The translations under genes and the position numbers were made by a program. A stretch of 64,000 nt of DNA from Gordionus sp. m RMFG-2023. Lineage: Eukaryota; Nematomorpha; Gordioida; Chordodea; Parachordodidae. The notes under the pieces were generated by a model that was not told the DNA's origin, made no database searches, and worked only from the letters and a program-made list of their open reading frames with translations. The DNA lies in assembly GCF_954871325.1 (NCBI RefSeq), contig NC_088778.1, positions 7,659,743-7,723,742 on the forward strand, written 5' to 3'. Shown here piece by piece: positions 25,201 through 37,096 of this stretch; positions within the stretch are counted from its first letter, which is position 1; each line of letters begins with the position of its first letter.

Positions 25201-27499
25201 GCATTCCCCAGGGTTTTCGCAATAACCATGTTCAGAGTGACAACCTCTAGCACAAACAGCTAAACATTTTTTTAAACAATAAGTAAGTTTTATTTAAAAT
25301 GTTAACTTATTATTTATATCTAATACATTAGGAATCTCGCTTTCTCTCTTTTAGATTAAACCCACCCTGCATTGATAGTTATAGTGGTGGGGGAAATAAC
25401 TGTGAATACAGGGTCATACTTGCCTTAAAAAAAAACTCCGCCAAAACTTAGTGCGCATCCTCAGAAGAAAAATTAAAATTTTATAAAGTTTTTTTTTCGG
25501 GTGATATTGACAGCTGTTTTACAATTAAAAGAAAATTATCTTTTTTTTAAAAAAAAAATAAAGAATAATAACGAAAAAAAAATTGTTTATTATTAGCGAC
25601 ACCTTTCATTTCTTTCTTTTTTTACCTTTACACAAAAGTTATTTTGGTGTTTGTATTGTGGGACATCTGCCCTACACTCCCCCCTTTCATCTATCTTTTT
25701 TTTTAAAAAAATCCAAATGTTTGTTTTTTAAAAAGAAAGAAACTAAAAATTTGCAAGGTGGTTGACTATTTTTCCATAAATTTATATTTAAAAAAAAAAT
25801 TATGAACAGTGGTTAGTTTTTGCTTTAAATTTAATTTTTTTAAAAAAATTTAAACAAAGTAATTTCAAGGCGCACGTTATCATTAATAAAATACTAAATG
25901 TATCCACTAGAAAAAAATTTAAAAATATTAAGAGTTTTATTTTAGAAATATTAAAAGTATAACATTTAATTATAAAAAAATAAAGAGCGTAAGATTCGAG
26001 GCACACGTTATCATTAAATAATACCAAATGTCCCCCTTTTTAAAAGAAAGAATAAAAAATTTTTTTTAGAGTTTTAATTTCGAAATGTTAAAATTACAAA
26101 ATATAAATTTCATTTAATTATTAAAAATAAAAGGCCTAAATTCCTTAAATAGTTTTTAATTATTTCTTTTTTTTAAAAAAAATAAAATGAATATAAATCA
26201 TGATTAATAAACCCCAGTCCAAAATACCCCATTTCTTATTTTTTTTTCTTATTCGCGCTTACCATGTATAAAAATTTTATAAATAAATAAATTTTAACCT
26301 TGGGTACAATATGGCCCGTTCCAACCTTGCTTACAAATTTTCTGACCATTTCTGCCGCATAGGTAATGCCCGAATTTATCGTCCCTAGGCCGACATAAAT
26401 TAGCACAATTTTTTCCGAAATAATGTCTGTCGCAAACTACCCTGTAAGAATATTTTAGTTTTGAGTGGGTAGATAGATAGGCATCCGATGTCCACCTAGA
26501 ATCAGCTGAAACCGATTTTTGAGTAGCTAGTTTGATTAAGAGTCTTTCCTGCTCGTTGGAGTTAAGGTGATTGATATTGTTTTGGAGAGAATTATTGTGC
26601 CACGCCTCTATTATGAGCGAAAATGTTCCCTACAAATATGATTCCAAAAAAATGAGAATATTACCGAACAATGAAGGAAAATATTTTTTTGTAAATAATA
26701 TACTTTACTGACGCCACTAACAACATACAATAGTAGTTATCAAATATTCCCTAGAATTTTAATGTTCTTAATATAATAAATAAATTATTTTTTAATTATA
26801 AACTATAAATAAATTTTCATTAGACAAAATTACCATATCACATTTTTTTTTTAAAAAACAAGAACAATTATTTGGTATATATAATTACCGGCCAAGAAAA
26901 GGAGAAAGGCAGTGCGTAAATGTGATCGTGGCCGTGAAAACTATTTCCACCCAAAATAGGCGTCATAAAACTGCCGAAGGTGCAAGATCCGGGAGATTTA
27001 CTCTTGACACTGCCAAAATCGTCTTGAGAAGCTTTATCGTTCATCAGTTCTCCGCCAGCATCTGTCAACATGGAATGGGAATTTCCGGTAGACTTAATAT
27101 TGGCTTGGTAATGCCTGAGGCACACGGTAAAGTAAGTATTGCATTGGCCTCCACCACATTTAGAACCGCCGATCAAACTGTCGCCCTTGTTGTCATTTTG
27201 ATCAGGAGAATTAGTGCAACAAGTTCCGGTCTTGTCTACCCCTTTATAGTTTTCGAAGGAATTCAACCTTATCTCAAAAACGCCAGAGCTAAAGCACTTT
27301 AAAATAAATTTAGAAAAATTTAATTTAAAAAAAAAAGGAAGAGAAAGTTACATGTGTTATGAAAGCATTAGATATCATGAAAGAAAAATAATAATATAGA
27401 TTTTAGAAATATTACTTGATCTATGAAAAGGTTGAATAGCAGGAATATCAGAAAATAGGGAACGCCAGTTCTAGGGAATATTTTGTCAGGAATCATCAT
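21853..27499 (-). CDS. Delta: Delta-type Notch ligand, nine coding exons
   Basis: A single-pass membrane ligand that activates Notch on neighbouring cells. Exons are 27416-27499, 26889-27296, 26299-26629, 25199-25259, 24524-24654, 24213-24382, 23858-24080, 22353-23736 and 21853-22216 (3156 nt, 1051 residues). Every phase joins. Order: signal peptide (about 1-28), extended MNNL domain (about 29-164), DSL domain (about 222-272; cysteines 230, 239, 243, 255, 263 and 272; [10 protein letters not shown]), eight EGF repeats (about 277-620), acidic stalk, transmembrane helix (about 703-727) and a 324-residue tail ending YASIV, a class I PDZ ligand. There is no Jagged cysteine-rich region, hence Delta rather than Serrate/Jagged. 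EGF2 to EGF3 ([17 protein letters not shown]) closely match vertebrate DLL1. The gene looks intact. Confidence 0.96.
22353..23736 (-). CDS. Delta: Delta exon 8: EGF6-8, stalk, membrane span, most of the tail
   Basis: This 1384-bp exon completes EGF6 across C473, C494, C496 and C505. It then gives EGF7 (C545-C582) and EGF8 (C589-C620), an acidic stalk, the helix at about 703-727, a KKK stop-transfer sequence and a serine/asparagine-rich tail. EGF7 (CLNGATC) and EGF8 (CSNGGTC) carry O-fucose-type motifs. Acceptor CATAG|AT, donor ATAAA|GTAAAA. Confidence 0.93.
23858..24080 (-). CDS. Delta: Delta exon 7: end of EGF4, EGF5, start of EGF6
   Basis: Encodes [16 protein letters not shown], then EGF5 ([12 protein letters not shown] to FTGLQC) and the first half of EGF6 (CQINTCKN). 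The acceptor is TTTCAAAG|TTA and the donor AATG|GTAAAC. Confidence 0.93.
24213..24382 (-). CDS. Delta: Delta exon 6: EGF3 and start of EGF4
   Basis: Encodes [11 protein letters not shown], the GQGSFTCIC core and then CLNDASCK of EGF4. Acceptor AATTTAG|AT, donor AAA|GTAAAA, phase 0. EGF4 has the C-x4-S-C pattern used for O-fucosylation (CLNDASC). Confidence 0.94.
24524..24654 (-). CDS. Delta: Delta exon 5: end of EGF1 and EGF2
   Basis: Encodes [10 protein letters not shown] then [20 protein letters not shown] and GWGGLFCNQ, the most conserved EGF pair in Delta proteins. Acceptor AAATAG|GTG, donor CAAG|GTAAAC. Confidence 0.95.
24740..25100. mobile_element. Small inverted-repeat element (MITE) in Delta intron 4
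   Basis: The left end GGGCTTGCTTACAATACCAAT mirrors the right end ATTGGTATTGTTGCCAGCCC. Just inside the left end is a perfect 12-bp palindrome arm pair (24759-24770 and 24772-24783, ACCAATACAATA) around one base. It lies within 24655-25198, so splicing should not be affected. No target duplication could be fixed. Confidence 0.6.
25199..25259 (-). CDS. Delta: Delta exon 4: first half of EGF1 (61-bp micro-exon)
   Basis: Encodes [14 protein letters not shown] and ENPGEC, matching vertebrate CLPGCDEQHGFC / DKPGEC. The acceptor is TGTTTAG|CT and the donor TGCAG|GTAAAT. The split arginine codon joins exactly to exon 5. Confidence 0.93.
25861..26145. repeat. Diverged tandem duplication in Delta intron 3
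   Basis: Two units of about 132-150 bp. The first runs from about 25861 (GGCGCACGTTATCATTAA) and the second from about 25993 (AGGCACACGTTATCATTAA). Each is followed by TACYAAATGT and a TTAGAGTTTTA/TTAAGAGTTTTA block. Intron 3 is 1039 bp and its other content is A/T runs. Confidence 0.65.
26299..26629 (-). CDS. Delta: Delta exon 3: DSL domain
   Basis: Residues 165-274 start [10 protein letters not shown] and contain the complete six-cysteine DSL domain, with [13 protein letters not shown] and GWNGPYCTQ. The acceptor is TTTGTAG|GGA. The donor CAAG|GTTAAA is a weak GTT donor like that of SC5D exon 1. Confidence 0.95.
26889..27296 (-). CDS. Delta: Delta exon 2: MNNL domain
   Basis: 136 codons opening with [11 protein letters not shown] after acceptor [31 protein letters not shown] and PFSFSWP are the usual Notch-ligand N-terminal landmarks. 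Two hydrophilic insertions, around the CC pair and after HYQ, make the domain longer than in vertebrate DLL1. The donor is CCG|GTAATT. Confidence 0.93.
27416..27499 (-). CDS. Delta: Delta exon 1: signal peptide
   Basis: 28 codons. ATG-ATG start, then a basic stretch and the hydrophobic core [13 protein letters not shown]. An in-frame TAA lies upstream in the A+T-rich leader. The donor is CAA|GTAATA, phase 0. Confidence 0.88.
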
Positions 27500-29012
27500 C
27501 GTTCCAGAGAATAACTTTACTTCAGAAAATTAAAATAAATTTTATAATAAATTTTAAATTTTTTGTTTTTTTGGAATAAATTTTATGGAATGTTTTGCCA
27601 CGCGTATTTTCCAATTTATATATAATATAATTTTTTATATTTATAAAAGAAATAATTTCTATACTTTACATTAATTATTTAAATTTTTTTTACCTTAAAA
27701 AATAATATATATAATATTAATAAAATATAAATGCAGCAACATGTGGCATTTTATAATATTTTTGTAAAATATGGGCATATGTGTTGTACATTGTACAGTT
27801 ATTATATTATTATTTTATAATAGAAAGGTATATATTTTTTTTAGTATATAGATATAATAAAGGTATAACAATAATAATAATATAAATTTTATTAATAAAG
27901 GTGCAATACGAATGAATTTAAGCAGGGCGTCTCAGCCCAATCAATATATATTTTAGAATTCTTTCTACCCTTACAACATCCTAAAATTTGGGAAAATAGT
28001 TTGAAACTTTTTAAAATATATGCTGAAATCTATAATAAGAACATCAAACGTTTTAATTTAATTTTTCTTAAAATAAATTTAGAAACTTAATTTAACAAAC
28101 ACAAAAACGTGCTTTATAAAATAATCATCTCTGTGGTAAGCATTTTGTTAGGGATTTTTATATAATTTAAAAAGTTTTTTTTTTATTATTAAAATAAGAA
28201 CAAATGTCCGTTATTACTATATATCCCTTCTTCCATATATTATTAATTCTTGTATAATATATTTTTTTAAAAGTTAAGTTTTCTAATAAGGACTTTACCC
28301 GACAGAAGGTTAATATAATATTTAATAATGTTCTATTGTCTGATAAAAAAAAAATTGTTTAAAAAAAAGTAAAGAAAAGAAAATAAGGAAAGGTGGAAGG
28401 AAGGAACATAGGTATAGGTGGACATTTGTCTTTTTATTTAAACAATTATTTTTATTATAATGAAAATATACATATCTATTTCATTGTAAAATTTTTAATT
28501 TTCTTTAAAAAAGTTTAAAATATTTAGTTTATTTTTTGCAAAATAAAAAATATGAAGGCACGTGCAATAAGAAAATAATTATATATAATATTATGATGAA
28601 AAGTTAAAGTTTTTTTTAATTTAGAATATTGTTACCGGTGGTCAAAGTTTTTTTTAAAAAAAATTATATATATACAAGATATACCTTACACCAAAAAATA
28701 TAAAGGCATTATATAAGCAACAATTTGTTTAACATTATTTGACTTACTTTAATGGGGTTCCTGAGTAGCTCACTTATAATTTATATTTATCATTGATTAT
28801 TAAATAATTTTTTTTAAAGAAGTTATGATTTTTGTTTATATGAATATAAAGAGTAAGGGCATTGTGAAAGAAAATTCCTATTATTTCCAGGAAATTTTTT
28901 TTTGTATTAAATAATTGAGGGTGCAGATGTAAAGTTAAGATATACGTTGTTATTACTTCTTTACTACCTCATGACGACTATTAAAATTATAATTAAATTG
29001 AGATAATTATAC
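27500..29012. other. Delta: Upstream flank of Delta; no discrete promoter motif seen
   Basis: On the minus strand this holds the 5' UTR and proximal promoter of Delta. It is almost pure A+T, with many TATA-like runs, so a TATA box or transcription-factor sites cannot be picked out by eye. I saw no other exon. Confidence 0.4.
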
Positions 29013-29459
29013 TTCGTCATTAGAGATCTGCAAAGTTAGGCCAGGACCGTACCCGGCCCGGCCCAAACGGGCTTCGAGCCGGGCTCGGGCCTAACTTTAT
29101 TTAAAATAATCGGGTTCGGGCCGGGCCTAATATTTTTAAAAAAATTTGGGCCGGGTCGGGTTGGATTTTGTAAATTTTTTTAAATATATCGAAATTTATC
29201 AATTTTATATTGAATTTTTTATGTAAAATAAAAATATTTGATTTTATTTATTGAAACTAAACGACATATAACATATGTCTTTTATTTTGAGTAATTATAA
29301 AGATTAATTTCTATATTTAAATAAATTTGGGAAGGGCTAGTTCGGTAAATTTTTTTAAAAAAATTTCGGGTTCAGGCCGGGCCGGCAAAACTTTTTAAAA
29401 AAATTTCGGGCCGGGCCGGGCTTGAAAAATTAGGCCCGATGCAGATCACTATTCGTCAT
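29013..29459. mobile_element. hAT-type MITE with GGCCGGGCC-rich arms and perfect 8-bp duplication
   Basis: The element proper is 29021-29451 (431 bp). Ends are TAGAGATCTGCA and TGCAGATCACTA (inverse TAGTGATCTGCA), flanked by identical TTCGTCAT octamers (29013-29020 and 29452-29459). Both arms are unusually G+C-rich, with repeated CGGGCCGGGCC, around a 130-bp A+T core. Relatives lie at 2290-2457, 51068-51325 and 59021-59430. It is non-coding. Confidence 0.9.
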
Positions 29460-32439
29460 AACTTAGTTTTGAATACAAAATTTTAAAAAAATGTTGTTAG
29501 GAGGGGTCTTTTAACTCACCAATTATTTTGGCGATTTACTCAACATACCTCTAGTACAATGAGAGAATTTAGTTTATTTAACAGGAATATTAAAAATGTA
29601 TGATAGACCAGGACAAATTTAGGAAAACAGATAAAACAAGCTTTTGTATATTTATTTTTTTAGACTGCTGCAATTTTTAGTTTATATTTCTATATACTCA
29701 AAAGTTTGAAATGCAATAATAATTATAAAAAACTTTGCAAAAAAAATAATATAAGAATAAATACCTATCTATCTATTACATAGATATAATTAATATTATA
29801 AATATATTTTAAAATAATTAAAGTTTTTACTGCCAAAGTATATATTTTTTTTTATTGATAAATTACAACCAAGTTGTCGGTCGGTGTTATGTCTCTTTAA
29901 TCATCTTTATTTAATTCTTTGTATTTTGTCCTTCTTTTTTTTTATTTTAAAAAAAAAATATAATTTTATTTAAATTTACATTTTTTCATCCACCTTCTTA
30001 ATCGAGATAATAAATTATATTTATAATTTATTTACTACTTTTTATTAAAGTATAATCGAAGATATATTGCTAGGTAGGTAATTTATTAATAGTGGGAAGA
30101 TTCAAACATTTTGCATAAAGGTAGACAGAAGTATATTGATTTCAGAAAGGTCCGCCCTTGACTGGGCCATTAATTTTTCTATAAAGGTTTTTAACGCGAC
30201 CCTTGACTCTTTTAGCCAGGAATGACCAGCTAGCTGAGATTCATAACAGGCTGCGCAGATCTCTATCCCTAGGCTCCCTCTAAGTCTTTTCTAATTTACA
30301 CATATTTAGAAATTTTGAACTAATAATATAACTATTTTTCAACCTCGTGAAATTTTCTAGCTTGAGCTTATCGTTATGTTCATATTAGACTAAATTTATA
30401 AATATTTCAGTATATTTTATTGGTTAATTTATTATAGAGAAGATTACAAGAACTAATTTTATCTTTCCAATTTAGTTTTAAAAAGGAGATTGAATCAATA
30501 AAAAATTTTGTTTTATGTTTTATAAAAAAGTTTAAAAAAAAAAATTAAAGTAGCAATTTTATTATAAAAGTGTTTATTTTAAAGAAAACATTCTTTTTAT
30601 CCAATTTACACAAGTGTATCGCATTTCAATATTGAAATATCCTAAATATTAATATAATTGTGTGTATATATTATATACTTGAAATTTGGACTTAATTTTT
30701 GATTTTGTATATTTTAAATAAAAAAAAACAATGGGGTTTTGTTTTAAATTAAGTTTTACCTGTTTAAGTATATAAATAGTGAGTTTTGATAATATGATAT
30801 CACTCGAATACTTTCAAGTTTGTTGTTTTATATATATAAACGTTATAAAATAATTTATTTTAAAAAATTTTAACGTAAAGTATCAATTTCTTTTGATTAC
30901 AAAGTTGTTAAATATTTTGTGTTTTTTTTATAAAAATTATAAATAGTAATTTAATACAGGGTTGTAATGTATGCAGGTAGAATTTAAATCATATTAGACA
31001 TAGTGGTCACATTTAAAAAAAAACATCTTAATTTATGGGTTTTTTTCTAAATGGTTTCATTTACTTATAAATATAATTAGTCTTTTACGAACTTGCCTCT
31101 TTCTTTATTGTTGAGGCGCCTTCTCTATTAAAAAAATGCTTATAATTAAACGGATAAATGTAGCTTAGTATCCTATTTATGTCTAAAAGTTTCTTACGGT
31201 AAATCATAAAAAAATTTGAAAATTTAAAGCAATTTACTCATCTTGTCACATCAATCGTTATTGAATTCAAGATTATAACAACGATTTTAGGACTTTTTCC
31301 ATAGGATATATATATACTTTCAAACCTGACTTTAGTTTTTAAATTTTAAATATGATCCTGTTGTCCTTAAACTACTTTAGAGTAAAGTATAAAATAATAG
31401 ATTATAAATGCTTTAGTATATATGGGCTTGCAGGTTGTCAAATAATTGTTATAAAGGTTTAAAGTTATTTGATTTTCAAGAAGTCAAAAGAATTTATGGG
31501 ATAAACTGAACAAATATTTAAGTAACTTAGAAAAACTGGTCAATTTTTTTTTTGGAGATGGTTAGAAAGTTGGTAAATTTTGGGAGCATTCTTTTTTTTT
31601 AAATATTCATATCTAATAAAAATTTTTTATCTTTTTGCATTTAAGAAGTTCGACCAAATATTTTTTCTTCTATTTTTTTTACTCTTTTTAAAAGTTCATA
31701 TTTATTTTTGGAGAATGTATTCAATGAAAGTTATCTTTAAAAAATACTATCCGGTAGAATTCGGCTTAGATCTTATTTATAAATATAATTTTTTTTATTG
31801 GTAATTTTTTTCTTCTTTCTTCCCAATTTTTATAATAATGATAAAAGAAAGCCTCAATTAATTTAATATATTACCCCAAAAATAAAAACCCAAATAGATA
31901 TACAAAAGAAAAAGTACTTTATAAATGGGATAAACCTCCTTTTGCATAAAATTGTGTATAATGATAAATATATTCTAACTCTACACCTGCTGAATTCGAT
32001 TGAAAAATTTATAAATTTCTCTACCAAATTTTTTTCCCCAAAAAAATTGAGGCAATTAGGAAAATTTTGAATGGAACTTTATATAAAGGGCAGTAATAGA
32101 AAAGTCATAAAAAATAAGAGGAAAATATATATGGGAATGTTCAAATTTTATATATATATAATATACTATCTCAGACTATTCTACTTCCCCCCCCCCTCCC
32201 CAATTATTACCTAATTAACTATTTTTTCCAACTCAGAACTTTTAAATATTATATTGGGCAAAATAAATAAGCCTTCTATGGTGAATACCGTCGAAGTTAT
32301 GTTTTTTCCAATAAACTTTATTCAATTTAAAACTTTGAAATATTCACCTAAAACTTATAATTATAAATACATGTCGTATTGGGATATGGAATCTTTCAAT
32401 TTTGAATTATTTACCCCGATGGTAGATTTTTATATTTTG
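29460..32439. other. Intergenic, far upstream of Delta; one G+C-richer patch
   Basis: A+T-rich throughout except about 30140-30290. That patch carries CCCTTGACT twice, and no coding frame or known motif was recognised in it. It could be a regulatory element or a degraded repeat end. Confidence 0.5.
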
Positions 32440-32611
32440 AAAAAATCCGATTTCACTGGAAATGTATTCCAGCATGCGCGGAGTACATATCTTATAAATT
32501 TTCATAAAAATTTCGCTATCCTCTTTCGTATATTTTTTAATTTATATGAAAAAAAATGTATAAATAAATATAACTTAAGACTAGGTTCAAAGGTTCATGA
32601 TAAAAATTGAA
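32440..32611 (+). repeat. Dispersed repeat copy A (partner at 42220-42377)
   Basis: AAATCCGATTTCACTGGAAATGTATTCCAG and the later TATCTTATAAATTTT, TTAATTTATA and TTCAAAGGTTCATG blocks recur in order in copy B (AAATCTGATTTTACCGTAAATGTAATCCAG and so on). A 118-codon open frame (32254-32610) overlaps the repeat but is not conserved in copy B, so I do not call a gene. Confidence 0.6.
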
Positions 32612-35600
32612 AGTTGATAATGTAGGTGTGCTCTATACATTTTTAAAATACTTTTTCAGTCAAATCAGATTAATAAAATATACAAAATCTCTCCCAATTC
32701 CGAATCATCATGGATTATATATCTAAATAAGATATATATAATAAAATAAACAATTTTTTCTAAGATAAAATTAATATGAAAAGAATAATAATTTTTGTTT
32801 TAAAGAACGATATCGTAGTGCCAATGCCAGTCTGGTTATTAGATAATAGGGCATATTAAATTCTCATCCTTCCTCCAGAAGAAATGTCGAATCAAATAAA
32901 TCGAAAGACAGGGTCCGAATCTATGTCCCAAACAATTTCAGTTTGCTCTTAACGGGAATAGAGAGATCGAGATGAGAAAACTAAATAATTATAATTTACT
33001 TTTTTAACGGATTTACCTCTTATTCTACTAGGATACACCATTTACCCCATTCAAGAATCTAATTATATGATGTAAAAATTATTATATAGGAAGAAATTTA
33101 TTCTTGTTAAAAGGTTAAAACAAAATTTTACCCTGTAAAATTTGAACTAAATTCTTAATTATACCTGTAATATTTTTTAAAATCAAAGTTATACCATATA
33201 GCTTATATATGTGTCTTTTTAAAAAACTTATATAAAATAAGAGTTATTAATCAATTAAAGATTCAATATTTTTTAAAAAAATTCCCAGCTACAAATATCA
33301 AAAGACAAAAGGTAAATTACATATCTATATAATTAAAATTAATAATAACAATACAAATTTGATTAAAAAAATAAATATTATAATTGTATTTGATTTTTGT
33401 AATATATATACTTTTAAAAGATAGATTACATATATTAGATTACCTATTATTACTTTTTTTACCCACATAATATAAACAAAATGAAAGATATCCTGTTTTA
33501 ATTTACTATTATATATATTTCATGGTAAAATAGAGTTTTATTTGATATACATACATTGATTAATCTTTTAATTAGTTTTCATTCATTTTATTTTTATTAA
33601 TTAAAAATAACATGTCTTTTGGAAAATAGGAAACATAAATTTTATTTTCGCGTTAATTAAAAAAAGAGTGGGCATTAATATTCAAAAAGAAGATATATAA
33701 TTAGTGAGATATATAATTAGGTAACACAATAATGTATTTCTTTTATATTTTAAACTTTACTTCATTATATACAATAATATAACATTACATCTTCTTAGAA
33801 ATTCTGTAGATTCCCTTTTTAACATTCCCTAAAGATTTAATGTATGAAAAATGTTTTGATCACTTGTATGCACAATGAAAGTATAATTAATATCTCTCGT
33901 CTGAGAGATGAAATGAACTAGGGTTATGTAGAAAGTTATCTGGAACTTATAATATTCCTTTCAAATTAAAAAAATTATTATTATATTTAAAACAAGGATA
34001 TGGCTCGATTTTAGCCGATTTTTAAGAACGACTAACTCAATATTTTGGCCAAAAAAACATTGTATAACCCTCGAGATTCTAATCGATGTCCATAATTAGG
34101 GCAATATTTTTAATATCATAATTATCTAATATATTCTACCAATATTTTACTGGAAATTTTCCTTTTATCACGATCATCTTATATAACTCGCTCATTTTGA
34201 AATTGAGTTTTTTTAAAAAAATTAACTTTTATTCATTAATGTAGACATTTAAATTATTCCTTTTATTGTAATGTGTAATTAAATTATGGATGTAAAAAAA
34301 AATAAATAATATTTTTATAAAAATGGGTGACTAAAAAGCTTATAAAAGAGGAAGAGGGACTATAAAAAAGAAATTAAATAAATATTATTTTTTTGAAAAA
34401 GGTGTGGGATCATTCAAGGAAGGAGTAGATGCTCATTTAAATAATTTCTAATTTATCTAAGCAATATATTATTTTTAGTGTTTTTTTTAATGGTATTGGA
34501 AATAAATTTTAACGACCCAAGGACCCTTTATACCATAGGGGTCCGTAATATCAGAATGTAGTCGTAAATTTATCATTATTTGTTTTTATTCAAGATATTA
34601 GCTTTTTAAAACTGGAATATTATTTTTAATAATTATAATAAAATTAATAGTGAGATAGGAATTGACCTATCTACATATGCCAGTCAAATAATACAAAGCA
34701 TTTTTGATGAAAAATAATTATAGGTTATTAATGATACAAAATGTGTATCCAGAATTTTCTTTAAGGTAAAATTTTGAAAGGCTCTTCCCACATACATTTT
34801 GGAGGGTTTTAGGCTCGTTTTTTATAGAGCTTTGGTTAGGTTCATTAGAGAGGATGGGATGAAAGGGCATCTATTGATGCTCCCGATTTCTGAAAACCTT
34901 GTTATAACAAATTAGATTTTATTATTATAATAATACTACCGAAGCAAAATCGTAGATACGCCGCTGCAACCAAGCATAAAATAATCTTCTAATCAACATA
35001 TTTATAACGAAGATTCTTGTTACAAGACCGTGTGCAAGACTTGGAGAAAAAAAATATTAAAAATTAGTAAACATGGAAATAATTGAACCAAGCTTCTTTC
35101 TTTATAATGAAAGTTAAAAACATAAACTTAAATATTCTTTCATCACTTTTGACGAAAGTTAGAAGAAAAAAAGAGAATTATAGGTAGGAGTTTATTAAAC
35201 TTTTTTACAGTTAAATTTTAAAAAATTTTTACGAAATTTGTACTCAAGTTTGAGACACATGTAGGTAACTTAAACTTTTTGTTAAGGGGGAATACCAAGT
35301 GGGAGGGCTTATTTTAATTTATTGTAACATATAATATCAATCACAATTCTGTAATTTTTTTTCTCATACGCTAATATTACTAGGTAATAAGTTAGTTCTA
35401 AAAAAAATACTAATTAAGGATTTCTTTTTCAATAATTATTTATAAAAATATAAGAAGGATTTTTTTATTAACAAAAAGTTTTCAATGTTGTTTGTTCTGT
35501 CATTTTGAAATTTATTCAAATTAGTTAATTATAACATCATCGTCCTTTTATTGGTTATCAGATAAAACATAACAAATTTAAGAACAGGAGATTCAATAGA

Positions 35601-36490
35601 AGGAAAGAATTAAATTTATTGATCTTGAAATTTGGGAAATTTTGAGTGTGGTAGATTTCAACTTTTTTAAAAAAACTGTGGAAATCTACTAGTCAATGTG
35701 GTAGACCTGACAATCCGTCGTGAATAAGCAGCTTAGAATATGAATTAGATAAAATTTACATGCAATTAATATAAATAATTTGAAATAAAGGACTAAATTA
35801 GAAAGAGCATAATTTTTATAATACAATTAATTTATGTTTCACTTTTATTTAACTCGATATAGATATGTGCTGCCTCGCAAGCCTACCACTGGATAAATCC
35901 ACTTTCACAGGTGATTTATGATCAAGCTGACTTGCCGCCAAGAGTGTCGACGCTCATCATGTCACCTCCAATTTAAAATGAGGCTTATGGCGACATGATA
36001 TATTTTTTTAATTTTAAAAATTATAAGAAAAATGTGATACCATTTATTTAAATAAATAACTTATAGAAAAAACATTTGATTTGTTTAACAAGTTGTCAAA
36101 ATAGTGTGTTATAGAAGATAATATTAAAAATAGGAATACCAAACAATTACTCATTATATATTTTATTATCATTTATAGATGTCAGTCACACTTAGGAAAT
36201 ATTAAATTGCATTTTATACAACAAATATAGCAAAAAAATGCGGCGTATATCATTGCAAGAACCTTCTTTAGCCTGAAAACATTTTGAATCACTAATATTA
36301 AAAAAGTAATAATAAGGGAACCAATGTTCTTGCAGATAAAAATCTTTTGTAATTTTTGCCTACAAATTTGATAATGAGGATGAAATCTATTCATTTTCAT
36401 ACTAAATTTGTTTTAATGTATTTTTTACTTTTTATTAACTATAGTTAGGAATTCGAATCTTTTTCCAAAAATATAAGTACATCAAACTTA
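32612..36490. other. Intergenic; no gene recognised
   Basis: Mostly A/T runs. There is a one-ended MITE relic near 34945-34968 (CGTAGATACGCCGCTG) and a slightly G+C-richer stretch at 35870-36000 with no visible open frame. Plus-strand 36180-36300 contains a short KKCGVYHCKN-like open piece, too short to classify. Confidence 0.55.
34945..34968 (+). repeat. One-ended MITE relic, GATACGCCGCTG end
   Basis: CGTAGATACGCCGCTG resembles the TAGCTACGCCACTG right end of the element at 11234-11655, with two or three substitutions. No left end was found. Confidence 0.45.
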
Positions 36491-36491
36491 A

Positions 36492-36742
36492 ATGAAAGAT
36501 TTATTAGATGAACATGACGTATCACTTAGAAATGAAAAGGAACAGGAATATATTCTCATGTGTTGCGAGGATTTATTCATAAATAATATTGGAATGAAAG
36601 ATTTTCTGTAAGTAATAACGAAAATTTATAATTTTTAATACATGAATTTCTATTTTATAGAAATATAGAATTATTTCAGCAACAAAAGATTTATCACAGA
36701 ACAAAGTTAGTCAGAATGCATTTAATGATAAAGCTCACATAA
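36492..36742 (+). CDS. Possible small two-exon gene of unknown function
   Basis: ATG at 36492 opens a 116-nt frame ending at a strong donor, TTTCT|GTAAGT (36607/36608). A 53-bp intron ends ATTTTATAG at 36660. Exon 2 (36661-36742) continues in frame to a TAA, giving 65 residues. The product is charged and non-repetitive (KEQEYILMCCEDLF, ELFQQQKIYHRTK), unlike the low-complexity frames around it. The short intron is like SC5D intron 1. An in-frame stop just before the ATG fits a true start. I do not recognise the family. It could instead be two internal exons of a larger gene or a transposase relic that continues to 37247. Confidence 0.35.
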
Positions 36743-37096
36743 ACAACTAAACAACAATAAATTTCTATAGGCAAATTTTGTGCTTTATTTTTGATATATG
36801 TACGGATATGAAATAGATAATAATTTCAATAATTGTATTTTATGCATAGCCTACTCATCATCTTACTCAATAACATATGTAATACTGTTCTATCGAAGAT
36901 AAATAAAATTGAAAATAAATTATGGCGTTTAACAAAATTCACATGGTTATGAATGTAGGACCTAGTGTAAAGAATGATCTCGTTTAAAACAATTTGATCA
37001 TCATCAAAGTCTGGCACTGATTATAAAATTTAGTGATAGTAGATGATTAAAAAAGAAAGATAAAATCTTATTTTAAAAAATCAGAGTAATAATAGT

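Noticed and set aside
26922-27302. Plus-strand open frame of 126 codons
   Set aside because: Antisense shadow of the Delta MNNL exon.
32254-32610. 118-codon open frame on the plus strand
   Set aside because: It overlaps a dispersed repeat whose second copy at 42.2 kb is not open, and shows no known domain.
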